Counted from the first letter of the stretch, positions 34,400 to 45,180 are shown. The stretch is DNA of 64,000 bases from Meghimatium bilineatum (GCA_034231615.1 CM067307.1:2461647-2525646), one strand, 5' to 3'. The notes: generated by a model from the letters alone, not told the origin. Numbers and translations are program-made.

Positions 34400-34625
34400 G
34401 TGGCACAACGTAATCACGCTCCCGGCGGAAATCGCACGGATATCCTTGATGGTTACAATGGAGCGAACGCAAAACAAACAAACAAACATCACTTGAAGCT
34501 ACGGAGGTAGGTACTATGAGTGGTACTCTCAGCAGGCGGCGTGCCGCTTCGTTGAGAGGCACGGAGTACATATTGGAAACCGAGTACAGTGAAATCAATC
34601 TTCTACGGCTTTTAAATCCTTTTTA
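34400..34625 (+). mobile_element. SINE-2-related segment
   Basis: CACTTGAAGCTACGGAGGTA and ACTATGAGTGGTACTCTC match the SINE-2 body at 32930 and the reverse complement of 63540-63615. A poly-A-like CAAACAAACAAACAAAC tract lies within it. Confidence 0.5.
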
Positions 34626-34629
34626 AAAA

Positions 34630-35330
34630 TTCCCAGGTAGTTTGTGATCCACTCTTGCTGTTAAGCGTAGGTGTGATTGTAGCTCGAGCTTGCGTTCTAA
34701 AACAAGATGTGTGGCCTCGGCTGTGCTATGACCGTGTCTGTTCAGGATGTCCCTGACGTTTTCTATCCATCTTTTCCGTGATCTCATTCGGTTATATGCT
34801 TGTACGGGCAACTTTTCGTGATGCATTCTCATAATTTGGCCAAACCACTTGATCTGTTCTCTCTTTATGTAATCTGAACAAGATATTATATCTATTCTTT
34901 TCCTGATATATTCATTTCGCAATCTATCAAGCCTGGTGACCCCCGCAGCTTTCCTCAAGCAGTTCATCTCACATGTCACTATCTTTCTGTAATGTGAAGA
35001 TGAGAGAGACCAGGTTTGGCACTGGTAACAAAGTGTTGGTAGGAATATATGCCTACTGTAGACCATTTGTCTCTTAACTTCCATCTCGATCTTGGGGTAA
35101 AGAAGTAGTGGTGACAGTTGTTATGTTACTGCATTTGCCTTTTGACATCTCATCTCTATTTCTCTATCAAGGCTTCCATTTTCTGTAAAAAATACTAGAT
35201 ATTTGAACTCTGTTACTTGTTTTATTCCTATATTGTCTATCTGTATGTTTAGTGGACTCGGTGTTCTGCATATTTTCATAGTTTCCGTCTGTTTGATCAG
35301 AAGACCATGATGATTCATTCATTCATTTTC
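34630..35330 (-). pseudogene. Non-LTR ORF2: end of RT and C-terminal region, well preserved
   Basis: 153 uninterrupted codons (34623-35084) read LPTLCYQCQTWSLSSSHYRK, MNCLRKAAGVTRLDRLRNEY, REQIKWFGQIMRMHHEKLPV and RKRWIENVRDILNRHG. Upstream, 35121-35318 adds TPSPLNIQIDNIGIKQVTEF from the RT thumb. The two pieces are out of frame with each other. This is the best copy of the family also seen at 9500-9780. Confidence 0.85.
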
Positions 35331-35500
35331 CGTTTGCGCTGAAGTTAGCGCATAGGGCAGAGGTCAGATCTCTCCAATTCTGCCTGTTCAAAGCTATTCT
35401 GTACAGTTCTTGAATAGTATGAATATTGGTTGTGTTACTTTCTCTAAGTATTGTTCATGATGATTACTTGCATTAAAAAAATTCATTTGCGTTCGTTCTT
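35331..35500 (-). pseudogene. Non-LTR ORF2 extreme C-terminus
   Basis: The minus strand reads LYRIALNRQNWRDLTSALCA before a stop. This D/N-R-x-x-W-R-x-L terminal motif is common in RTE/Jockey-like elements; compare 40745 and 58560. Confidence 0.7.
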
Positions 35501-35504
35501 AGAT

Positions 35505-35745
35505 TCCTGCAGTTTACATGAAGTTGTCCAGAATGATAATGTGTTGTCGTGTTCCTGCAGTTTACATGAAGTTGTCCAGAATGATAATGTGTTGTCGTGT
35601 TCCTGCAGTTTACATGAAGTTGTCCAGAATGATAATATGTTGTCGTGTTCCTGCAGTTTACATGAAGTTGTCCAGAAATGATAATGTGTTGTCGTGTTCC
35701 AGCAGTTTACATGAAGTTGTTCAGAAATGATAATGTGTTGTCGTG
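35505..35745. repeat. 48-bp minisatellite, 5 copies
   Basis: A unit with CAGTTTACATGAAGTTGTCC and GATAATGTGTTGTCGTG, sandwiched between two non-LTR fragments. Confidence 0.95.
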
Positions 35746-35799
35746 GGTTTACATGTTGTCTGCAGTATCTGTGCTTGTCTATATCTTATTTCAACACAG

Positions 35800-36225
35800 C
35801 TTCTGTGTCACTTTGATCTTATAAGATGGAACCAGGGCCGTAGATATGATTACATTGGAAGGTAGTTTTACCGTAAAATATTTCTTACAGACGGTCTTTT
35901 AGCAATAAGAAAAAGTAATCCGTTGAGTATTTTCTCAGGAATGATTTTTGTTTGTGTCTTTCTCTTTTCCTGTCCATATCTTTAAACAAATTATTTCTTA
36001 AAAATGCTGCTCCCGCACGAAGGTCACTAGTGTCGACCGTGTTTTCTCAGATTTTGGATTCTATGTGGAAGCCTTTCATTGAAGATTTGCAGATGTCTTT
36101 ATATCTCAGCATAGGTATACTGCAGGCTCGATGGCCTTCAGCCAGTTTCCCGAATAGTACTTGTTTTGGGATGCGGTAGTTTTACATTCTGTGGACGTGA
36201 CCCAGCCAACGCAAATGTCAAGGAT
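35800..36225 (-). pseudogene. Non-LTR ORF2 C-terminal fragment
   Basis: The minus strand reads LRWLGHVHRM, stop, IPKQVLFGKLAEGHRACS, MLRYKDICKSSMKGFHIES. The W-L-G-H-V-x-R-M ... L-R-Y-K-D-x-C-K order is diagnostic of the family at 28740-29000. Confidence 0.85.
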
Positions 36226-36239
36226 CAATTACAGAAAGG

Positions 36240-37420
36240 AACTACATGCTTTCCTAGCAGAGTTTAAACAAACATTAACCTAGACTCTACCAAGTCGATT
36301 TCGCCGTTTAAAAAAAGTCTTATAAATTTCATCACTACACCAACAGCAGTGTCCGAGCGCATAATATCACTACACCAACAGCAGTGTCCGAGCGCATGAT
36401 ATCACTACACCAACAGCAGTGTCCGAGCGCATGATATCACTACAGCTGAGTGAAAAACGCGGCACTATCAATATCGACAGTGCCGATGCACTGATTCTTG
36501 TCGCCACTGCAGAAGACAAAGATAAATTCGGACTCTCCACAGAACATAGTTGACTCAATCTCTACAAAAGAAAAATTGTTTATACTGGGCGATCTAAACG
36601 CTAGAGTGGATACTGACAATCGCGTATGCCCAGTCTGCTTAGGTCATCATGGTACCGGTAACATACACGAAAATAGGCAGAGACTACTCGAATTCTGCAC
36701 CATAAACCACCTGCCAGTAGCAAACAATTTCATGCCAATTCACTAAGTCTCGTCATCCCAGATCTGGACCTGAACACCAGTTGAACCGGATTCTCACTCG
36801 AAGGAAAGATCTGAACTCAGTAAGAATCACACGGACTCTGCATTGTGCAGGCTGTAATACAGACGATGCACTAGTCATTAGCAAAATAAATATAAAACCA
36901 AAGACATTCCACACACCACGTCAACCAGAAAGACACACAATAAATTTTTCACTGGTACAAATCCCAGGAATTAAAAAAAAAACTATTTTGTAAAGAATTA
37001 ACTACGCAGCAGGACATAGAAAACGAAAAATGCACAGAGAATGAGGTAAACGTAGATAACATCTGGAACAACCCGAAAACACACTAATATGATAGCGCCA
37101 TATCGTCATACGGAGCACACAAATTCTCTAACAAAGACTGGGTGAAGAAAATAGAGCAATATCCCCCCCCCCCTTATAGCAACGGAAAAGAAAGCATCTT
37201 TACAGTTGAAGAAGAACCATCAAAAAGCGCACATGATCACGTCAAGCACACAAAACAACTAGTGCAGCAAGAATCAAGAAAATGTTTAAACAAATATTGG
37301 TTGGATCTATGCACTAAAATACAAACTGCTGCTGATATGGGAAACTTCAAAATGATGTATGAAAACATCAAAGCAGATCTAGGGACAAAGATCTCACAAG
37401 TAATTGTAAAACTGTAATTG
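36240..37420 (+). pseudogene. Non-LTR AP-endonuclease domain and linker to RT
   Basis: The plus frame at 36498-36746 reads KLFILGDLNARVDTDNRVCP, then GHHGTGNIHENRQRLLEFC and INHLPVANNF. These are the G-D-x-N-A-R and N-x-x-R-L-L-E-F-C motifs of RTE-type apurinic endonucleases. The frame continues brokenly through NRILTRRKDLNSVRITRTLH (the R-x-D-L-x-x-V-x-x-T-R strand) to a linker (37142-37417) with NKYWLDLCTKIQTAADMGNF. The RT itself is absent. A 35-bp triplication breaks the early part. Confidence 0.88.
36331..36437. repeat. 35-bp tandem triplication inside an endonuclease pseudogene
   Basis: ATCACTACACCAACAGCAGT and GTCCGAGCGCATGAT repeat three times. 35 is not a multiple of three, so the duplication itself destroys the frame. 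Confidence 0.93.
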
Positions 37421-37523
37421 GTTGATAACTGATACATCAACACACTCGGTAATACTCACAGACTCTCACAGCATGTTGCCCAAGATAGAAAAGAACATGC
37501 TAAGAAAATAATGGTGGGATTTA

Positions 37524-37830
37524 TTGAACAACTCAGTTGTCCAGAGCATCATATGGATATACTGCCCTGTTCATGCTGGGGTCAGAGGAAATGAAAAAGC
37601 CGACTTATTGGCAGGCAATGCGGCGATAGATGGCACATTGATGAGAAGAGATAAAGCAGACTTAATGAAGGCAGTAATAAATTCATGTCAAGATGAAGAT
37701 GATGTCAATGAGGTTGAGAACGTGCACATACAGAGAATGTTAGAAATGGGAGTATCTAGAGGTGAGGGAAGGAAAAGTAAATTTTTGGGAAAGTCCCGAA
37801 GATCATACAATCAACCCTGACCGGAACTAT
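37524..37830 (+). pseudogene. Non-LTR RNase H C-terminal fragment
   Basis: The plus frame reads IIWIYCPVHAGVRGNEKADL, the P-x-H-x-G-x-x-G-N-E-x-A-D motif of the RNase H fold, then LAGNAAIDGTLMRRDKADLM. It ends in a stop at 37820. Same family as 14050-14470. Confidence 0.82.
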
Positions 37831-38025
37831 GAGTCTACATACACTGGGATGGCACCTGGAGCGAAGGGCGCACTTATGGGAATGTCCCGTGTGTTCTGTG
37901 AAGCCAGTTTCTAATCAAGAAGAATCAAAATTGTTTCACTAAAGTACACAGCAGGAGGATGTCATATAATAGACAAAACCAAAAAACTTGAAAAATAGGT
38001 CAAACACCACTCAACTCTGTATTCT

Positions 38026-38624
38026 GAAAACAGACTAGCAGACCACAACTAGATGAAATACTTGAGAATAGACTAGCAGACCCACAACTAGATGAAATAC
38101 TTGAGAATAGACTAGCAGACCCACAACTAGATGAAATACTTGAGAATAGACTAGCAGACCCACAACTGGATGAAATACTTGAGAATAGACTAGCAGACCC
38201 ACAACTGGATGAAATACTTGAGAATAGACTAGCAGACCCACAACTGGATCAAATACTTGAGAATAGACTAGCAGACCCACAACTGGATGAAATACTTGAG
38301 AATAGACTAGCAGACCCACAACTGGATGAAATACTTGAGAATAGACTAGCAGACCCACAACTGGATGAAATACTTGAGAATAGACTAGCAGACCCACAAC
38401 TGGATGAAATACTTGAGAATAGACTAGCAGACCCACAACTAGATGAAATACTTGAGAATAGACTAGCAGACCCACAACTAGATAAAATACTTGAGAATAG
38501 ACTAGCAGACCCACAACTAGATGAAATACTTGAGAATAGACTAGCAGACCCACAACTGGATGAAATACTTGAGAATAGACTAGCAGACCCACAACTAGAT
38601 GAAATACTTGAGAATAAACCTGAA
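38026..38624. repeat. 39-bp minisatellite, about 15 copies
   Basis: A unit containing GAATAGACTAGCAGACCCAC and AACTGGATGAAATACTTGA. Only the first copy has a length defect (one C missing). Copy differences are mainly CTA/CTG. Confidence 0.97.
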
Positions 38625-38870
38625 ATGACAGAGCTGGATGATGAACCCACAGAGGCCGACCTTGAGGCTGGTTGGACTAAGCCCCATCTCCTCGCCAAGG
38701 AGCTGACCTCAATGCTGACACACAGACTCAAATTCCACACACACAAAATCCAAACAAACACTCAATTCTACACCTCCCCCCCTGCACACATACGCAGAGA
38801 GAGAGAGACTCGATTGCACACAGACTCAAATTCTATACACACAATGAAAAACACCAATAAAATTAGTTGA
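38066..38870 (+). other. Long open frame: 13-residue acidic repeats plus unique C-terminus, status uncertain
   Basis: The plus strand stays open for about 267 codons. The 39-bp unit encodes ENRLADPQLDEIL repeated about 14 times. Without a break the frame continues into EMTELDDEPTEADLEAGW and a His/Thr-rich end, stopping at 38868-38870. The first Met in the frame is at 38625, so an independent start for the repeats is not visible. Minus-strand frames are also open across the array. It may be an exon, the tail of a retroelement ORF (RNase H ends 200 bp upstream), or chance openness of a 39-bp array. Confidence 0.35.
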
Positions 38871-39114
38871 ACTTTATTTATCATTACTCGTGCAACTATA
38901 ACAAGATAGTAGCATGTGCCCATCAAACACAATCTGCGCTAAAATCAATTCTCTCAAGACATTCAAGGGCAGACTGCAGAAAAACTCTATTCCAAAGGCA
39001 AAATATCCAACATGAAGTCAAGGTAGTTTTATGATTCCTTTCCTACTTATTTTACCACACACACATCATAGTATGTGCCTGACAAAGACCTTTTTGTCAA
39101 AAAGTCAATATGTT
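38871..39114. other. Non-genic DNA, weak R2-like segment
   Basis: Bases 39060-39120 (GACAAAGACCTTTTTGTCAA) resemble an inverted R2 core. Otherwise nothing. Confidence 0.35.
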
Positions 39115-39420
39115 GTACTCTGCTATCTTAAATAAAGGTAAAGGTAGGTCCCACAGCAGCAACCTGCTGTCGAGAATGAAGATAATGCATCATATCCTAG
39201 ACCGCAGTAACTATTAGGTGGGGTGGCCAGTTCCCTTCCTTGCTGTATTCACATTCCAACTTAAGCATCAGGCATCCATTTACAGCTGGGTCTACTGGAG
39301 GTACGGTCATGTCATTCGCGAAATCACAACTCAAATTTGTGTGTGTCTGGGCGTGGTTTCGAACCTAGCACTCTGTAACCGGTGAAAGTGAACAAGCAAT
39401 AAACTAGGCTCAGGATAATG
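39115..39420 (-). mobile_element. SINE-3, tRNA-headed
   Basis: On the minus strand the head has AGCCTAGTTTATTGCTTG and the B box GGTTCGAAACC. The body has CCAGCTGTAAATGGATGCCT, AAGGAAGGGAACTGGCCACC and CGACAGCAGGTTGCTGCTG. The tail is TTTACCTTTATTTA. It matches 62706-62990 along the body. The CAGCTGTAAATGG core recalls conserved central domains described in several metazoan SINE superfamilies; that identity is from memory. Confidence 0.82.
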
Positions 39421-39689
39421 CTGAGAGCATGAAAATAACACCCATAGTAGAGATGTAGAAATGGGAAGAATGCAAACACTTGCTGAATGCAGAGACACAA
39501 AGGTGCTAATACAAGCAGAAAAATTTAAGTGTATGCCAAGTCATCCAATGAAGAAAAGATTCCAAAATCTAACAATGGGGTAACTGAAAAGTCACCCTTT
39601 AAACACTAGCTTGGGACACCAAGCTAAATGACTCCATAGACAACTTACAGACCTACATGAAATTGAAAGCCCCTTAAAGTCTGTACCAG

Positions 39690-40550
39690 AACAAACCCCT
39701 TGGAATGAAAGGCATGGAATGCCAATATGCATTCAGACCCATGTGAAAGGAATACTAAGCGAGGACGAACAGAACAGTGTGCAGCGAAGGACAGTCACCC
39801 TCAGTTTCCTGGATGAGGAATATCCACAAGATATATGGGTCAGAGTATACACAGATGGGTCAGCACAGAATGCAGTGAGGAATGGAGGTGCAGGTGTATA
39901 TATAGAATATCCACACAAGTCTAGAGATATGATCAGAACACCAACATGGACATTCTGCAATAATTATGATGTAGAAATTCAGGCAATTAGAGTGGCAACT
40001 GAAAAACTACTGAATTCCAATCCTGGCCCACAGCAAGTGGTATTCCTGACAGATGCAAGGTCAGTGCCTCAAGCTCTCCAGTCTGGAAAACTAACAGATT
40101 TGAAAAAACTACTTAGAACTATCTTACCAGTATAAAGTAACCATGCAGTGGATACCATCTCACTTTGGAATACCAGAAAATGAAAAAGTAGACCAACTGG
40201 CTAAGGAAGGTGCTGCCGAAGACCAACCAGATGTACTAATCACCTAACATCATTAAAAAAAACGATGATCAAGTCAATAAGAAAGCCACAAACACCAACA
40301 CAAGATGACTATCACATTATGAATAGATCAGAACAAATTGTAATTCTACGTCTCAGAACAGGACACAACCGACTCCACAGTCACATGTACACAAAGTTCA
40401 AGATTGGCAACACGGCCATGTGTACATGTGGGCAGGCAGCACAGAGTACCAAGCATATACTTCAAGATTGTTCTGAGTATGAAATGCTGAGGCAGACATT
40501 GGCCAGAGGAAACAACACTGGAATCAAAGTTCTATGGGCCACTGTATGAA
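39690..40550 (+). pseudogene. Non-LTR RNase H plus C-terminal zinc knuckle
   Basis: 138 codons (39719-40135) read WVRVYTDGSAQNAVRNGGAG, EIQAIRVATEKLLNSNPGPQ and VVFLTDARSVPQALQSG: the D, E and D acids of RNase H. After a frame break, QWIPSHFGIPENEKVDQLAK supplies the H and last D. A second break leads to GHNRLHSHMYTKFKIGNTAM and CTCGQAAQSTKHILQDC, the HCCC knuckle ending I/Nimb-type ORF2, then a stop. Motif order is complete; two frameshifts kill it. Confidence 0.88.
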
Positions 40551-40744
40551 CTACAAAAGACAGTGATTTTTTATTAAGGAGACAATTACAAATATAGACA
40601 TGTTTCAAGTGAACGAAAGATGAAGAAGAACTAGGCTACCATGTTCCTCAAGCCTATATTACCTTGAGACATTTATCCATAAAGACAGTGGTTTTAATGT
40701 ACAAAATTAAACATATCTAGATCAACATAAGTTCAAAGTCCTGA

Positions 40745-41176
40745 TAGAATTACTATAGAGTTAGTTATTCCTCTAGGGCCAAAGACGGCACATAGGGCGG
40801 ATGTCATAGATTTCCATGTCTCTCGTTTCATTGAAGTTTGCTTTAGATCTTCATTGTTTCTGATACCGATGGTGAAATGTTCTCTTGTAATAGTTCTATG
40901 TAAGGTTTCTTTTGGTCTTCCTCGTTAACTCTTGCCTTTTGGTGACCACATCAAAGCCTGACAGGGAAGTCTTTCAGTATCCATTTGCAGCACGTGTCTG
41001 ATGTAATTCCAGCAACACTTTCTAATATTGGTGGATACATATTCTTGTTTTAATTCTTGTCTGACAACTGTGTTTGATTTGTAGTCTGACCAACGTATGT
41101 ATAGTAGCCTTCTAAGACATTTATTTTCAAAAGTGTTTAGTCTTTGTTCTAAGTTTAATGTTGCTTTCACATCCAT
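40745..41176 (-). pseudogene. Non-LTR ORF2 C-terminal region
   Basis: The minus strand reads NLEQRLNTFENKCLRRLLYI, RWSDYKSNTVVRQE, NYIRHVLQMDTERLPCQALM and then, after a break, a basic stretch and ALCAVFGP near the end. The order matches the plus-strand copy at 58560-59075. Confidence 0.85.
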
Positions 41177-41184
41177 ATGTTAAT

Positions 41185-41310
41185 GTTGGAATTATTCAGT
41201 AGAGTAGTGCCTACTATAGCATATTTCACTAGAATTACTATACAGTAGAGCCTACTATAGCATATTTCACTAGAATTACTATACAGTAGTGCCTACCGTA
41301 GCACATTTCA
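41185..41310. repeat. About 40-bp tandem repeat, 3 copies
   Basis: A unit with GCCTACTATAGCATATTTCA and AGAATTACTATACAGTAG, directly abutting the non-LTR fragment. Confidence 0.88.
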
Positions 41311-41869
41311 CCAGCTTTGTCCAACTTTAAAATCATGTATCTCAGCAAATATATAACACATTTCATTACAATTTTGTGTGTGAATTGAAAATGGTGTAGA
41401 CCCTATGAATTTTTTCATTAAATTGTATTCATTAGTTTCAATTTTCACTTATTTGTAATATAGAGTAAAAGTCTACTTGTCACACACATCTCAAATACAA
41501 AAATTAGGGTGTTTACAATCAATTATATGTCATTTACACATGATTTATTTATCATACATTATGGCATTATGTAAGCGTAAAATGTGACAATTTTGTACTC
41601 TTGAACACAAGACAGATGGGGTTTAAAATTTTATCCATTGTAATATCTAATGTGGCAAAACATTTTTCAAGACAATAGTCAGTATGCCAAGAAAGATCAA
41701 AGGATTTCATTCGTGCATAAAAACTGGACATGATGCACAAATATAAAGTATAAATTTGCTGGGTCTAACCAAAAATAACACAGTATGCAAATAATGGCAT
41801 TAATATGTTAGACGGTTACTTAGATAATTACTTTTGTTTGACGGCAATGCTAGTGAAACGCTCTATAAT
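41311..41869. other. AT-rich non-genic DNA
   Basis: No ORF, RNA gene or repeat recognised. Confidence 0.5.
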
Positions 41870-42180
41870 GAGCCTCATTAGTGTAGTGTTTAGTTTGCTG
41901 GCCTCCTAAATCAGATGATTGGGATTTTTTTCCAGCCATGGTCAACCCACATCTGGGACAGAAAAATGACTGCCCACATAACCTCTAGCTTGCTGAATGT
42001 TACAGAAACATACCAATCTAATACAGTATTTTCTAGAACATCACATATATTAATGCCTGTGTGGTAACAGTGGTCTAACTTCTAGTTAAGGGTGCAAAGA
42101 ATAAGGTCCCTATCTTCTTTTCATGCATGCCATAGGAGGCAACTAAGAAAAGTTAGGGATAGGCTGATGACTTGTCACCT
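41870..42180 (+). mobile_element. tRNA-headed SINE, degenerate, joined to an R1 end
   Basis: CATTAGTGTAGTGTTTAGTT with GCTGGCC downstream looks like an A-box region; the B box (GATTGGGATTTTTTTCC) is decayed. At 42115-42150, CATGCATGCCATAGGAGGCA matches the 5' end of R1, so R1 may be the body of this SINE or a separate insertion. Confidence 0.45.
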
Positions 42181-42699
42181 GTGAAAAATTTGTCACTTCA
42201 TGTCTTGTCTTGATTTCTTACTTTTGTCTTCTGTCACATGATCCCCAAGGATGATGAAGAAATGCAGGCCAGCGGACATTGCACATTTGTTCTTTTGTGG
42301 CAGACTCTTAGGTGGTGGGGAATACTAGGTGTACCATTACACAGATGGGTCAACAGATCTGACAGAAGAATGAAGTAGTAAGCCCAAAAATGTATGCTAC
42401 TATCCTGGCAGATCCTTTGGATGTTGCTGTCCTGAAATGTCTCCCTTCATGGACTAAACATGCATCCATAAACCCCCTAACTCAACAATTCCTTAAAGAT
42501 AACTTTATATCTGAGTGTGGATGTTGTCTCAGTTACACAATTGAGAAAACCCGTACTTTTATTAGTCATCCGATCATCATCACTCTAGACAAGTCCATAT
42601 GTCCCAGATCTCATATTCAGTGTGTCCTTAAGCATGTGATAACTGACTGTGCCAGTTCTGTGTTGGTAGATAACTCTACTTTTGATGCCGTTTATTTCT
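42181..42699. other. Non-genic DNA with an unassigned open frame
   Basis: A 104-codon plus frame (42390-42704) has several Cys but no motif I recognise. Just before it, ACCATTACACAGATGGGTCAAC could encode HYTDGST, a possible RNase H scrap. Confidence 0.3.
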
Positions 42700-42790
42700 T
42701 GTAATTTCTCTCCCAGGTCCAGAATTCTAACCAGACACATGTTTGTAACACCACGCTTCACTCCCAGGTCCAGAATTCTAACAAGACCCT
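42700..42790. repeat. Short tandem duplication
   Basis: CTCCCAGGTCCAGAATTCTA occurs twice about 55 bp apart. Confidence 0.8.
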
Positions 42791-42939
42791 ATGTTTTTGT
42801 CAGAAAGGCTATGGGCTGTTAAGAGTTATATTCTGATAGCTAAAGAGTTTATTTCATCATCATGTGCCATGAGTTACCTGCTCACAGCTAAAGGGTTTAT
42901 TTCATTATCATCACAGATATGAAAATGTATGTTGTTTAC

Positions 42940-43240
42940 AACTGAGAAAGCTGCGTGAGTTATATCATAAAGTACTGGGAACAGTGATACTATAGTGTTC
43001 TTGCCTGCCGACCAGCAGACATGAGTCATGAGCTCACATGTTATTTGTGGTTTGAAATAAAAATTACTCCTGTGGCTCACCCAGTCACAGGACAGTAAGG
43101 TACCACCACTCATATTCTGGAACAAATGAGGAATGGTACTATCGATAATGAGCAAGTGCTGAAGGCAACACTATTAAGGTGATTTCTGGTCAGCCACTGA
43201 CCAGGCAACAGAGCACTTATGGGAAAACTGTGTTCATACC
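42940..43240 (+). mobile_element. SINE-like fragment plus repeat shared with 10480-10615
   Basis: ATGAGCTCACATG and TTACTCCTGTGGCTCACCCA resemble the SINE-like segment at 27570. CTGGTCAGCCACTGACCAGG and GAGCACTTATGGGAAA match 10550-10605. Confidence 0.4.
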
Positions 43241-43261
43241 TGAGCTTACCTTTATCTTCAA

Positions 43262-43520
43262 TATAATAATAATAAGACCCATAACTCATCAGGGTCATAG
43301 GGGTGGCACACTGGAGACATCAGTACAAAACTCCAAACAACTCTATTCTGTCATTCGGATGAGTGTAGAAAACACTAGACCCATTAAGTTCATGACAATA
43401 TCTGTTCATGATATTTTTTCTTTGTCCCCCCTTCCCCTGCTTTTTTTTTCCAATTTTGACTATGTCCAGTAGTATCGCTGCTGATATGGAATCATGTCAG
43501 CATATATCTGCAAACCATGC
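43262..43520 (-). mobile_element. Non-LTR 3' end with (TTA)n-type tail
   Basis: The plus strand begins AATAATAATAAGACCCATAA followed by CTCATCAGGGTCATAGGGG, the family 3' end plus microsatellite tail in reverse complement. Confidence 0.75.
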
Positions 43521-43589
43521 GTTTTCATTTCACTATTGAAAGCAATGGTTCTTGTATGTAAAGGCTGATACACATGAATAATAATAAAA

Positions 43590-43860
43590 AGCACTATCAG
43601 CTTAAGAGTCTAAAAAAGCACTGTCACTAAAAATTCTCAAGAAGCGCTGTCAACAAAAGGGCTCAAGAAGCAATGTCAACAAAAAAGCTGAATGAGTACT
43701 GTCAACAAAAGGGTTCAATGAGTACTGTCAACAAAAGAGCTCAATGGACAATGTCAACAAAATGGCTCAAAAAGCACTGTCAACAAAAGGGGTCAAAGTA
43801 CACTGTTAACAAAAGGGCTCAAAAAGCACTGTGAACAGAAGTGCTAAAAAATCACTTTCA
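43590..43860. repeat. 25-26 bp minisatellite, about 10 diverged copies
   Basis: A unit with GCACTGTCAACAAAAGGGCT. Copies vary (CAATG, GAGTACTG). Confidence 0.9.
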
Positions 43861-44321
43861 GTCCCTTTCTGTAACAACTGCTAGTTTTTCCTCCAGATCG
43901 TGTAGAAAAATCTCAAACACAACGTTGAAAGGTATATTTTTTCTTAGCATTAAAAGCATGAAAAACTTCATAATTTCATAATTTTTCAGTATCTTAGGTG
44001 GCAGAGAGACATTCAAAACATTAAAAAAAAAAAATCACAAGCTATGAATCTCAGAAAGATTTCATACATCAAAATCATGAAAAAATGTTCTAATCAAAAT
44101 AAACTAGCCATATTATTCTGATGTTAGATGTTTTATGATATATACATATATTTGTTTGTTTGTTTGTCAATAACCATGCAATAAAAATGTTCAACAACAA
44201 TATATCAGGATATTAGCCATATGTCTCAATTTTATTTATAATTTCATAAAACTGACCCCACATAACAGAAACTACATCCTTACATGCTGACTTCCTCCCA
44301 GTAGATGTCACACGGTATATA
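43861..44321. other. AT-rich non-genic DNA
   Basis: Nothing recognised. A TTTGTTTGTTTGTTTG tract is near 44152. Confidence 0.5.
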
Positions 44322-44571
44322 ATAATAATAAGAAGAAGACCCATAACACGTCACAGTCGTAGGGGAGCCACATCTGCACAAAAAGTCCTTCAAACATCTC
44401 TATCCCCAGCTATTCTGAGGAGTGCAGAAAAGTCATGTCCAGACTTTCTTAATAATATTAATCCAGGATATTTTTCTGCTTCTTCTCCTTCTACCCTTAA
44501 CTGTTCCTTGCAAAATAATTTTAAAAAGTCAGTTGTGTCTCATTACATGTCCAAACCAAACAAGTTTACAC
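44322..44571 (-). mobile_element. Non-LTR 3' end with (TTA)n-type tail
   Basis: The plus strand begins AATAATAATAAGAAGAAGAC, then CCATAACACGTCACAGTCGT. The minus strand reads KLVWFGHVMRHN, then stop, KIILQGTVKGRRRSRKISWI. The 30-bp array follows at its ORF side. Confidence 0.8.
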
Positions 44572-44812
44572 CATTTCATTGTCGTAGGGTATACATACTA
44601 ACATTTCATTGTCGTAGGGTATACATACTAACATTTCATTGTCGTAGGGTATACATACTAACATTTCATTGTCGTATGGTATACATACTAACATTTCATT
44701 GTCGTATGGTATACATACTAACATTTCATTGTCGTAGGGTATACATACTAACATTTCATTGTCGTAGGGTATACATACTAACATTTCATTGTCGTAGGGT
44801 ATACATACTAAC
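44572..44812. repeat. 30-bp minisatellite, 8 near-perfect copies
   Basis: Exactly 30 bp per unit: ATTTCATTGTCGTAGGGTAT plus ACATACTAAC. Differences are single G/T changes (TAGGG/TATGG). Being divisible by three, it leaves frames open on both strands. Confidence 0.97.
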
Positions 44813-44999
44813 AGTTCCTGGAGCTCACACTCCTTATTGCATCCCTCAGGTGCCCAATCCTGATATGCAAGATATGATTAGGAATTCCCTAAATGATATA
44901 AATATATCACCAACTGTCACATTCATCAAACAGACTTCAGCTTTCAATATGCAGCAGAAAAAATATACCCCTACTTGAAATATTTAACAAGCGAAACTT

Positions 45000-45180
45000 G
45001 CAACAGGTTAATGAAATTTTGGTAATCACTAGTAAGACAAATAGTAACACGCACAAATCGATGTTTTGACTAAAAGGCCTTTACCAAGAACACCCGCACA
45101 CAACATAATATCATAAGTAAAAGCTGTCCTCATTTGTGTTTTACCAGTGACTAGCCAAATTTCATTACCATGTTTCCAAG
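45000..45180 (+). repeat. R2 dispersed repeat
   Basis: AATCGATGTTTTGACTAAAA, GGCCTTTACCAAGAACACCC and flanks match R2 at 15410 and 17320. Confidence 0.7.

Noticed and set aside
34630-35330. Possible active non-LTR element because of a 153-codon intact stretch
   Set aside because: RT catalytic core and endonuclease are absent and the thumb is out of frame with the rest.
36240-38870. One continuous non-LTR element from endonuclease through RNase H to the 39-bp array
   Set aside because: The RT domain between them is missing, and endonuclease and RNase H motifs belong to different element types, so at least two insertions are more likely.
42390-42704. 104-codon plus-strand ORF
   Set aside because: No recognisable domain, and no conserved neighbour or splice context; kept as unassigned.
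44566-44784. Minus-strand ORF with a perfect 10-residue repeat (MLVCIPYDNE)
   Set aside because: A 30-bp unit automatically gives a 10-residue repeat; the plus strand is also open and no flanking coding sequence continues the frame.
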